Source: Bacteroidia bacterium (GTDB lineage: Bacteria; Bacteroidota; Bacteroidia; AKYH767-A; OLB10). Taken from it: a stretch of DNA of 10,450 bases. The position numbers were made by a program, and so were the translations under genes. This document shows, piece after piece, positions 1 to 6,137 of this stretch. The notes under the pieces are model-generated. The model searched no databases and had not been told where the DNA came from. It worked only from the letters and a program-made list of their open reading frames with translations. Every line of letters begins with the position of its first letter. Position 1 is the first letter of the stretch. Location: assembly GCA_025450095.1 (NCBI GenBank), contig JANWID010000268.1, positions 1-10,450 on the forward strand, in the 5' to 3' direction.

Positions 1-1382
1 ACACAGGTAACAATTGTAGAAGTAAACGTGGTTGTATGAAAGGAGTTGTAAACTGTAACCGGACCATTGGGTTCCGAAAATGTTCCACCTACATTTGATG
101 ACCATTGATAAGTATATGGCGCTGTACCACCTGTAACAGTCACTGAAAACGTATCGGTAGCATTGGCATTCATGTTCGCAGCAACATCTGCTGAAAGAGC
201 AGGAGCTTTATGTTTTCCGGCAAGGAAAAGGAAATTGAAAAATGCACGCTGACCTGCAATGTATCCTCCTGTAGTGCCTTCATTCATGTCGTGCCCACTG
301 GTGTACATTACCAATCCATTTGTTGTATCACCGAATGCAGGTCCATAAACCATTAACACGCCTTCTTTAGGAGATGCATAGGTTCCGGTGACAGCAAGCC
401 GTTTTGTAGTTGATCTCCATCCGCCGGTTGACATTGGAACATACCATTTCTCAGAACCATTTGCTCCAACAGACTGCACACTACCCATGAATTGCATCAC
501 CGGATCATTGGGATAAAAATGAGTCACAGCACCCGGTAAAGGTTTGGCATGTACTTCCGGGTTGAGTCCGCATTTACCGGAACCCCAGCATTGCAATCCG
601 TTTGTGGTAAGATAATTCAGTTGTGTAAATGGAATTGTTGGTTTAATACAGTATTCCATCATGCTAACGGAATGGCATTGCATCCAGATAAAGGATTTCT
701 GAACCGTGACGAAGTTGTAAAGATATTGGTGCGTTGCCCAGGTAGGATCTCCATGCGGATTGATCCAGATATCATGACAGGCATTCAGGTTTGACGGAGA
801 ATTGATTTCGTATGAAGATGCCGGAATTGCTGCGTTCGCGAAATAGTTGCTGATAATGGTATCATTTCCCGAAAGGTTATCAATCATCACCCGTGGGAAT
901 GCTGTAATATCCATATATACGGGGACCGTTATATCCGAAACGCTGTAGTTACCCACAACTCCCTGCGTGATCCAGTAATTTATCCTGCTTGCAACTGATG
1001 TTGTTATAAATGCAGCGGGAATAATAAATGTTCCTCCCTTGTAGGTAACTCCGTTGTGAGTAAAGTCAGCTCCATCTTTAATTTTAGTTTGTGATATAAT
1101 CCACTTTACAGGAATGTTATAAGTTTTATTCATTTCATAGATCATCCCGTAAGGCTTTAAGCTGTTGGCCTTTGTTTGAGTTGCTGAGCCCATATTGATA
1201 ATAAATGAACCGGCTGCAATGGTCTCGTCGGAAGTAGCCTTTACTTCCCTTATAATTCCTGTGTTGAGGTATATGAACATGCTGAAAAATACCAGCAATC
1301 CAATACCTGACAATAAGGTGGCTATCAGTATCTGCTTGTTTTTCAAGCGAATACTAAATTTTTGCCGAATTTTGAATGTCAT
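1..1382 (-). CDS. Large exported PKD/Ig-like domain protein, N-terminal part (runs off left edge)
   Basis: I do not recognise a named family. Reading leftward from the ATG at 1382, about 460 codons are open to the window edge, so the C-terminus is missing. Residues 1-16 are basic. Residues 17-39 (IATLLSGIGLLVFFSMF and flanks) form one hydrophobic segment, either an uncleaved anchor or a signal peptide. Residues ~55-392 form a globular domain with motifs at 90-106 (IPVKWI...KDGADF), 233-239 (WMQCHSV) and 359-365 (MYTSGHD). The Cys-His pair and the Gly-His-Asp motif recall class I glutamine-amidotransferase-like or ThuA-like folds. Cysteines at 202, 236, 245, 265 and 271 may form disulfides or bind metal. 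From ~395 a PKD/Ig-like domain begins (GGTAPYTYQW), as in repeat-rich Bacteroidota surface proteins. The frame is open upstream of 1382 to a stop near 1500, but no other ATG lies in it. A C-terminal secretion-sorting domain is expected outside the window but not seen. Confidence 0.75.
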   Translation of the reverse strand, partial: MTFKIRQKFSIRLKNKQILIATLLSGIGLLVFFSMFIYLNTGIIREVKATSDETIAAGSFIINMGSATQTKANSLKPYGMIYEMNKTYNIPVKWIISQTKIKDGADFTHNGVTYKGGTFIIPAAFITTSVASRINYWITQGVVGNYSVSDITVPVYMDITAFPRVMIDNLSGNDTIISNYFANAAIPASSYEINSPSNLNACHDIWINPHGDPTWATHQYLYNFVTVQKSFIWMQCHSVSMMEYCIKPTIPFTQLNYLTTNGLQCWGSGKCGLNPEVHAKPLPGAVTHFYPNDPVMQFMGSVQSVGANGSEKWYVPMSTGGWRSTTKRLAVTGTYASPKEGVLMVYGPAFGDTTNGLVMYTSGHDMNEGTTGGYIAGQRAFFNFLFLAGKHKAPALSADVAANMNANATDTFSVTVTGGTAPYTYQWSSNVGGTFSEPNGPVTVYNSFHTTTFTSTIVTC

Positions 1383-1571
1383 TTGTCGGTAGAATTTATT
1401 TGACGTAATACGTTCATTGTAATGTTTGGTTGCGAACTTTGGTTCAATACTTGAGTCCGGGGGCCGGCGAAAATCCGTTTCGGGTCGGCATATTTTTTAG
1501 CCGTCAAAACTTATAAATTCGCTAAACGGGAATGAGTTTCCCGCAATTCACCAAACCTAATTTCACCTCAC
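1383..1571. promoter_or_regulatory. Divergent intergenic region between the PKD/Ig-like gene and the PQQ-propeller gene
   Basis: This 189-nt stretch separates two divergently transcribed genes, so both promoters should lie here. A Bacteroidota -7-like box (consensus TAnnTTTG) with one mismatch, TAAATTCG, is at 1514-1521 on the plus strand. Overlapping it on the minus strand is TAAGTTTT within TATAAGTTTTG (1505-1515). Neither has a convincing -33 TTG at the right distance. A short inverted repeat, cgggaa-tgagt-ttcccg, lies at 1527-1543 and could be an operator or a leader hairpin for the plus-strand gene. The segment 1458-1470 is locally GC-rich (ccgggggccggcg). The promoter role is inferred from position; the boxes are weak. 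Confidence 0.3.
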
Positions 1572-3548
1572 ATGAAAAGAAATCTGCTATTGCTTCTGTT
1601 CCTGGCTGCATATTTTATTGTGCAAACCAATCCGCTTAATGCCGGCGGCTCTCAACCTCTTTGGACGAAATCCAACAGTGTTAACTGGCAAAAAGTAACA
1701 TCACTTGGTCAATTAGTGGCATCCACCCCGAAAGGACTCATTGGTATCAATACCGATACAGGAGCGGAATTATGGGTCATTACTGAATTAAAAAATGCAC
1801 CGGAATCATCCTACGAACAGGTTCCACAATCACCTTTTATTCTGGTCTCATCAGCTGAAGGCGGTAAAAACATATATATCGTTGATCCGGTTGAAGGCAA
1901 AATTGTTTTCAGCTCATTGGAAGCCGGTGTTGTGGAGGTAGTCGACAGATATTTCCTTTATCAGAGTAATAAGATCATGGTTTTGGGAAGCGGTAAATCC
2001 GGCAAATCAACAGAAACTGTGATGGTGGATATGGCTTCCGGAAAGAAATTATGGTCAAAAACCGGCGCCTACAGTTTTATCACCGGTGCACGCGATTTGG
2101 GAAACAACGAAGTTCTCATTACCTCTGCATTTTTCGCTTCAAAAGTGAATGCTGTTTCCGGCGATGAAATATGGAAATCACCTATCGATCCTAAAACAGC
2201 CGGAATGGCTTCTGTGCTGGGTATGCTGGAAGGTTTTGCTTCACAAAAACTCACGAAAGATGATATCATGGCACAGCTGATCACTACCCCGGAAAAGCCG
2301 GACCTGTTTATGATTGCAGCGCAAAAGAAAAATGAATCCGTCAAAACCGATTCAAAGGGAGCAAAAACAGTGAGCATTTCGTATACGTCTGTTTATATGG
2401 CGTTTGATATTTCTACCGGAAAACATCAATGGCCGGCTGTAGTGGAAATGAAGTTTCCACTCGGAGTAAGTTATGCAGCAAAGCAAGGACTGGTGGTCTG
2501 CTCAGCATCCGATGGAAATGTAAATATGCTTTCTTATACTGATGGCAGCAGGATGCTGGGTAAAAAAGGCGGCGGGTTAGGTTTGAAAGGACCCGGTGCA
2601 GGAATGGCACCCCTTAGTGATGGTAAGCTGCTTATTGTAAGTGGCAATGGAAACAACAGTGCGCTCACCGTGCTTGATCCTCAAACCGGTTTACTCACCT
2701 TTGATAAAGCTGTAAAAATTAAAGGCAATGTTAATTACACTTCAATGCTTCCCAAAGGAGTACTTGTGGGAACCGATGCGGAGGTCAATTATCTCAATAC
2801 GGCTACAGGAGAATGGTATTTTGCAGAAGCTCTTGAAGGAGGATCCGGTCTCATCGCGGATAACGAAGAGAGCGTATATGTTTTTAATACGGGTGACAAC
2901 CTGTTATATGTTATGGAAACAGGAGGTACATCTATAAAACCGTTGAGTACAGTGCCGGTTCAATTCCAGGGTAAGGAAAAACCTAAAGATGTGGAGATTA
3001 CTTCGAATGGTATCCTGATTACTTCAGATCAGAACCTGGCTTTAATATCGAAAGATGGGAAGATTGTATTTAACCAGTACTATCCCGCACCGGGTGTTTC
3101 CGATTTTAGAAAGGCATTGCTGATTGCGTCTGCTGTAAGAGCTGCATATTATACAGCCGCGTTTACCGCATACTCAGCCGCATTCGGTGCAACTTCTCAA
3201 TCCATTAATGTAAAGGATCCGGGTTCGCAGGCAACAAAAGATGTGACTGCAGATATCTCACGGGTATTCGGAAGTGCCGCTGTAACTGGTGCGGGTTATA
3301 CTGCTACCTATATAAAAATGGCGACACAACGTTTTAAAGCAACCACACAGGCCCAGGAGTATATGCTGATTATGACCACCGAAACAAAAAAAGACAGCAA
3401 GCTGATCCAGGTGAGCAAAGCTGATGGGAAAGTAATGACAACGATACCTCTGGGCAAGGACAAACAACCCGTGTATGATGTGGATATGGTGGAGGGAAAG
3501 CTGTACTATATGAAAGATGCGTCCACGATGGAGTGCTACAAATTTTAA
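1572..3548 (+). CDS. Secreted PQQ-like beta-propeller protein
   Basis: This 658-residue protein has a clear signal peptide: K-R, then a Leu-rich core to residue ~20, with probable cleavage after Asn-Ala at 23-24. The mature part carries repeated blade motifs of the PQQ-enzyme/YVTN type, 'aspartate-x-x-Gly-lysine' turns followed by W/F: INTDTGAELW (~57-66), IVDPVEGKIVF, MVDMASGKKLW, AVSGDEIW, AFDISTGKHQW, VLDPQTGLLTF, LNTATGEWYF and LISKDGKIVF. The last is QVSKADGKVMTTIPLG near residue 612. No catalytic motif of a PQQ dehydrogenase was seen, so this is more likely a scaffold or binding protein of the periplasm or cell surface. Between the last two blades, residues ~510-590 are an unusual Ala/Tyr-rich, probably helical insert. 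The ATG at 1572 is preferred because it places the signal peptide exactly at the N-terminus. The final 45 codons are duplicated downstream (3647-3784). The next gene is convergent, so this appears monocistronic. Its substrate is unknown. Confidence 0.85.
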   Translation: MKRNLLLLLFLAAYFIVQTNPLNAGGSQPLWTKSNSVNWQKVTSLGQLVASTPKGLIGINTDTGAELWVITELKNAPESSYEQVPQSPFILVSSAEGGKNIYIVDPVEGKIVFSSLEAGVVEVVDRYFLYQSNKIMVLGSGKSGKSTETVMVDMASGKKLWSKTGAYSFITGARDLGNNEVLITSAFFASKVNAVSGDEIWKSPIDPKTAGMASVLGMLEGFASQKLTKDDIMAQLITTPEKPDLFMIAAQKKNESVKTDSKGAKTVSISYTSVYMAFDISTGKHQWPAVVEMKFPLGVSYAAKQGLVVCSASDGNVNMLSYTDGSRMLGKKGGGLGLKGPGAGMAPLSDGKLLIVSGNGNNSALTVLDPQTGLLTFDKAVKIKGNVNYTSMLPKGVLVGTDAEVNYLNTATGEWYFAEALEGGSGLIADNEESVYVFNTGDNLLYVMETGGTSIKPLSTVPVQFQGKEKPKDVEITSNGILITSDQNLALISKDGKIVFNQYYPAPGVSDFRKALLIASAVRAAYYTAAFTAYSAAFGATSQSINVKDPGSQATKDVTADISRVFGSAAVTGAGYTATYIKMATQRFKATTQAQEYMLIMTTETKKDSKLIQVSKADGKVMTTIPLGKDKQPVYDVDMVEGKLYYMKDASTMECYKF

Positions 3549-3556
3549 TTAGGTAC

Positions 3557-3641
3557 GGATTACAGATTCTTTGCCTACGCGTAAAAGGATATGATTACAG
3601 ATTTTCTCGACTATATCAATCTGTAATCATATCCCGGTTCT
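3557..3641. repeat. GATTACAGATT inverted-repeat element, copy 1 (truncated on the right)
   Basis: A perfect 17-bp inverted repeat, GGATATGATTACAGATT at 3587-3603 and its complement at 3618-3634, encloses a 14-nt loop. A further direct copy of the core, GGATTACAGATTC, lies at 3557-3569. The matching outer right arm found in copy 2 is absent: the sequence switches at 3641/3642 into the duplicated coding fragment. Between the arms, TACGCGTA (3576-3583) is an 8-bp palindrome. The hairpin lies just after the stop codon at 3546-3548 but has no T-run after it, so it may protect the mRNA 3' end rather than terminate transcription. Confidence 0.85.
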
Positions 3642-3784
3642 TCCAGGTGAGCAAAGCCGATGGGAAAGTGATGACATCGATACCTCTGGGCAAAGACAAA
3701 CAACCGGTGTATGATGTGGATATGGTGGAAGGGAAGCTGTACTATATGAAAGATGCTTCCACGATGGAGTGTTATCGGTTTTAA
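3642..3784 (+). pseudogene. Duplicated C-terminal fragment of the PQQ-propeller gene
   Basis: This segment encodes 45 residues, from VSKADGKVMT to ECYRF plus a stop, almost identical to the C-terminus of the protein ending at 3548. No start codon or signal peptide belongs to it. The same frame opens upstream only at a GTG at 3533 inside the end of the intact gene, and from there reads through the inverted-repeat element, giving 83 codons with an implausible N-terminal half. It is best seen as a gene remnant. It could be the tail of a deleted tandem paralogue or a partial duplication. The excess of silent differences favours a source that was under protein-level selection. Confidence 0.75.
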
Positions 3785-3788
3785 GAAG

Positions 3789-3904
3789 GCAGGGGATTAC
3801 AGATTCTTTGCCTACACGCAAAAGGATATGATTACAGATTTTCTCGACTATATCAATCTGTAATCATATCCCGGTTCTGCGAAATAGAATCTGTAATCCC
3901 CTGC
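3789..3904. repeat. GATTACAGATT nested inverted-repeat element, copy 2 (complete, cloverleaf-like)
   Basis: The outer arms are a perfect 18-bp inverted repeat: GCAGGGGATTACAGATTC at 3789-3806 and its complement at 3887-3904. The inner arms are a perfect 17-bp inverted repeat at 3824-3840 and 3855-3871. Between the left arms a third hairpin can form (TTTGC 3807-3811 with GCAAA 3818-3822). Between the right arms is a 15-nt segment with only a trivial TTC/GAA pairing. The core GATTACAGATT thus occurs four times, twice in each orientation. The layout resembles REP/BIME-type palindromic elements, or a MITE without an obvious transposase. The family assignment is inference; the symmetry is directly visible. 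Confidence 0.85.
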
Positions 3905-3911
3905 TTTTTTT
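3789..3911. terminator. Probable bidirectional terminator between convergent genes
   Basis: The 18-bp outer stem of the repeat element is followed on the plus strand directly by seven T residues (3905-3911), as in an intrinsic terminator. On the minus strand the stem is followed by CTTCTTAAAA, a weaker T-rich tail. It lies between the propeller gene with its duplicated tail (plus strand) and the stop codon of the halogenase-like gene (minus strand, 3910-3912), the right place to separate convergent transcripts. The stem is longer than most terminators and encloses other hairpins, so termination may be a secondary use of a repeat. Confidence 0.6.
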
Positions 3912-5142
3912 ATCCTTCTTCCAGTTTTAAAACCTGCGCAAGCGTTTTTAAAACACGCTCGTGATTTTTGACATAAGGATTCGTGGTATCCCAAACGTAT
4001 CCGGCAAGCACTGAACAAATCTGGCGTTGAATTTCAGGATTGGGTTCCTTCGCAAAGAAAATATCCTGCAAATGACCATCGTACCAACCCATAACGTATG
4101 AACGGAATGTGTTTACTCCTTGCATCATCACGTCGGTGTATTCCTGTTGCCAGTCTACAGCCTCTCCATTTAACTGTCGGCAAACCAGTGTACCGGCCAG
4201 TTGGGCGGATACTGTTGCAAGGGTAACTCCTGACGAAAATACCGGATCAAGAAATTCGGTAACATTTCCTGTAAGCACAAAACCTTTTCCGAAGAAAGTA
4301 TTGGTTGACATAGACCAGCTCTCCAGGGTGCGTGCGTTAAAAATAAATTCAGCATTTTCAAATCGCGTTTTCAACTCCGGCTCTGAATCAATCAATGCAA
4401 GCAACTGTTCGTGTGTATCGCCTGGAAATTGTTTGAAAAATGAAATATCACCAACAAATCCCACTGAAGTGTTGCCATTTGAAAACGGAATGATCCAGAT
4501 CCAGACATCGGGACGGTATAACACCACTGTGATCCGGTTGGGCTCATGATAGGCTTGCCTTTTAGGATCGCGGATATGTGCAAAAATAGTTTTGCGTGGT
4601 GGCAGGTTAGATGGTTTGTCGAGGTTAAACAACCTGGGAATTACCCGGCCATAGCCGCTACCATCAACAATAAACTTTGCTGTAATTTCTTTCTTGTTTC
4701 CATTTACATCTTCAACGGTAGTGATGGAACCGTTTTCTGTAAAAACAATTCCGGTTACCCCGGTTTCGAAATCAATGGGCACTCCCATTCTTTGTACTTC
4801 ATCGCAGAGAACCTGGTCGAATTCAGCTCTTGGTACCTGCCAGGTCCATTTCCAGCCTTCCGTAAAGCTTTCCGAAAAATTAAAATCACAGATTCGGCCG
4901 TGCTTCACAAACTTAGCCCCGAATTTTTCCTGGAATCCTTTTTTCTTTAATGCTTCAAGAAATCCTGCTGATTCCAGTGCTTCCATACATCGTGGCAACA
5001 GGCTTTCGCCAATTACGAAACGGGGAAACTTTAATTTCTCAACAATTTTTACTTTAAATCCCTGCTGGTTGATAATGGAAGCTGCTACGGTTCCCGAAGG
5101 GCCTGCACCAATTACCAACACATCTACATTTTCTGAAATCAT
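3910..5142 (-). CDS. Tryptophan-halogenase-like / geranylgeranyl-reductase-type FAD-dependent oxidoreductase
   Basis: This 410-residue flavoprotein is complete. Residues 8-17 (VLVIGAGPSG) are the N-terminal FAD-binding GxGxxG. Residues 39-49 (FPRFVIGESLL) are the motif shared by flavin halogenases and geranylgeranyl-reductase-like enzymes. WIWIIP at 214-219 matches the WxWxIP signature of flavin-dependent halogenases. LDPVFSSGV near 298-306 is the second FAD-contact motif. Lysines at 77 and 80 lie where halogenases carry their catalytic lysine, but which one aligns cannot be settled by eye. The length is nearer to phenol/pyrrole-type halogenases than to ~530-residue tryptophan halogenases. 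It is the last gene of the minus-strand set, 65 nt after the Ig-like gene. In a flexirubin-type pathway it could halogenate the aromatic head or act as an FAD reductase/hydroxylase. Cytosolic; halide use is inferred. Confidence 0.82.
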   Translation of the reverse strand: MISENVDVLVIGAGPSGTVAASIINQQGFKVKIVEKLKFPRFVIGESLLPRCMEALESAGFLEALKKKGFQEKFGAKFVKHGRICDFNFSESFTEGWKWTWQVPRAEFDQVLCDEVQRMGVPIDFETGVTGIVFTENGSITTVEDVNGNKKEITAKFIVDGSGYGRVIPRLFNLDKPSNLPPRKTIFAHIRDPKRQAYHEPNRITVVLYRPDVWIWIIPFSNGNTSVGFVGDISFFKQFPGDTHEQLLALIDSEPELKTRFENAEFIFNARTLESWSMSTNTFFGKGFVLTGNVTEFLDPVFSSGVTLATVSAQLAGTLVCRQLNGEAVDWQQEYTDVMMQGVNTFRSYVMGWYDGHLQDIFFAKEPNPEIQRQICSVLAGYVWDTTNPYVKNHERVLKTLAQVLKLEEG

Positions 5143-5180
5143 TTCCTCAATTATGTTTTTTTATCTGGTGAAAATTTAAT

Positions 5181-5200
5181 GTGAATCACTTTTGATCCAC
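5181..5200 (-). other. Small hairpin between the Ig-like and halogenase-like genes
   Basis: On the minus strand GTGGATCA-AAAG-TGATTCAC can form an 8-bp stem with one G-U pair and a 4-nt loop, in the 65-nt gap between two co-directional genes. It is followed by ATTAAATTTTC, not by a clean U-run. It could be an RNA processing or stability site, or a weak attenuator. Both sides are A/T-rich. Confidence 0.3.
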
Positions 5201-5207
5201 GGTTTTT

Positions 5208-6044
5208 TTATTTGTTTTTTAATAAGGTTACATCCGGATCATATATAAAATCAACGGTACCGGTTTTTACAGGAACCATTTCCGATTCAGAAAAAGTATC
5301 GTTCCAATTAATACTTAAAACGGAAAACTGCATATCAGCGATCTTGCCGGGAATATTAAAGATCGCAGTAAACTTAATGTCATCTCCCGGCATAAGAACT
5401 TCTTTGGTATCCTTATGATTGTTGTTGGCAAATTCCTGCCCGTCTTTAAGTTTTACTGATAATTTCGTCGGATCCACAAAAGCTACTTTTTTACCCATGT
5501 AAACACATTTAAATTCAGCTTCCGTTTGTTTGGTGGTTTGTTTTGATTTTTCCAGCGAACAATTGCAGTCACCGGCGGTAAACGAATTTTTTGCAGCCGG
5601 CAGCTGGAAGTTCTCTGCTTTTATAACAATTCCGTTGGCTTTTACCCGGTAAAATCCATTCAGTTCCAGTTTCAGTTTGTCAACGTGGAATTTATTATCA
5701 CCCGTAACTTTCAGTGTCTTGGATTCGGATTTAAGCGGATCGATTGAAAAATTAATTTTGGACAACATTGTTCCTTTTGGATGGTAACTTCCGTGATCGT
5801 AAATAAACTTGGTTTCGGCTCCTTTCACATATATATAATCACTGGTTTTGTTGGTGATATTCAATTCCACCAGAGTAAACTCCTGTTGAGAGTGCGCGTT
5901 TTTAAAATCAATTTTAATGTCGTCATTTTCATAAGGTGCAACATTGTAATGATTTTCGTGTTTGGGATCGGAAGGCGAAAGCTGTGCATTTACCAGGGAA
6001 ATGCAGCAGCAAATAACAGCAAGTGTTGAGATGGTAAATTTCAT
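5208..6044 (-). CDS. Secreted protein with two probable Ig-like domains, function unknown
   Basis: I do not recognise this 278-residue protein. Residues 1-20 form a signal peptide (MKFTISTLAVICCCISLVNA), with probable signal peptidase I cleavage before Gln21. No lipobox is seen, despite three adjacent cysteines inside the hydrophobic core. The mature part appears as two beta-rich segments, ~35-150 and ~160-270. Both have strand patterns such as FTLVELNITNKTSDYIYV and DDIKFTAIFNIPG that recall DUF4352-like or other Ig-fold domains binding outside the cytoplasm. A CNC motif (~159-161) sits at the junction. It lies between the ligase and the halogenase-like gene, with larger gaps (93 and 65 nt) than the genes before it, and has its own candidate promoter. 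It may be unrelated to pigment synthesis or may be an envelope protein that helps place the pigment. The domain calls are from visual pattern only. Confidence 0.7.
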   Translation of the reverse strand: MKFTISTLAVICCCISLVNAQLSPSDPKHENHYNVAPYENDDIKIDFKNAHSQQEFTLVELNITNKTSDYIYVKGAETKFIYDHGSYHPKGTMLSKINFSIDPLKSESKTLKVTGDNKFHVDKLKLELNGFYRVKANGIVIKAENFQLPAAKNSFTAGDCNCSLEKSKQTTKQTEAEFKCVYMGKKVAFVDPTKLSVKLKDGQEFANNNHKDTKEVLMPGDDIKFTAIFNIPGKIADMQFSVLSINWNDTFSESEMVPVKTGTVDFIYDPDVTLLKNK

Positions 6045-6069
6045 ATAAGGTGTTTTGGATTTTGGAGCA

Positions 6070-6101
6070 CAAATGTACGTTTTTCAGCTGTTCCAGCACA
6101 A
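6070..6101 (-). promoter_or_regulatory. Candidate Bacteroidota-type promoter for the Ig-like gene
   Basis: On the minus strand TACATTTG (6077-6070) matches the Bacteroidota -7 consensus TAnnTTTG exactly. A TTG (6101-6099) lies 21 nt upstream of it, within the spacing accepted for the -33 box, although the preceding bases are CAAAAC rather than a T-run. Transcription would start near 6063, giving a leader of roughly 20 nt before the ATG at 6044. This would let the last two genes be transcribed apart from the upstream set. The assignment rests on consensus matching only. Confidence 0.4.
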
Positions 6102-6137
6102 GTTTTGACTAAATTCATTTTCACTGAAGATGAAAAC

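Larger units (their letters stand above)
3406..3878 (+). repeat. Tandem direct duplication, unit 236/237 bp
   Basis: Copy 1 is 3406-3641 and copy 2 is 3642-3878, abutting exactly at 3641/3642. Each unit holds the last 45 codons and stop of the PQQ-propeller gene, a short spacer, and an 85-bp segment containing an inverted repeat. By hand alignment the coding parts differ at 13 of 138 bases. Nine are silent third-base changes and the other four fall in two conservative replacements (Thr to Ser, Lys to Arg). The 85-bp segments (3557-3641 and 3794-3878) differ at only 2 positions. The spacers after the stop codon, 8 and 9 nt, are unrelated. Because 236 is not a multiple of three, copy 2 is in a different frame from the gene. 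Confidence 0.93.

Noticed and set aside
3533..3784. An 83-codon plus-strand frame from a GTG that contains the duplicated C-terminus
   Set aside because: It starts inside the end of the intact gene, its first half is a translation of the inverted-repeat element, and it has no signal peptide. It is not called as a gene; only the duplicated fragment is annotated.
3794..3806. GGATTACAG resembles the core of the human Alu repeat, suggesting contamination
   Set aside because: The match is limited to about nine bases, the flanks do not match Alu, and the element is part of a perfect inverted repeat fused to a bacterial gene duplication.
4109..5179. Long plus-strand open frames opposite the halogenase-like gene
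   Set aside because: They overlap each other, lack domain patterns, and lie antisense to a gene with clear family motifs.
5181..5200. The intergenic hairpin as an intrinsic terminator before the halogenase-like gene
   Set aside because: The stem is only 8 bp with a wobble pair and is not followed by a U-run on the transcribed strand; it is kept only as a low-confidence structure.
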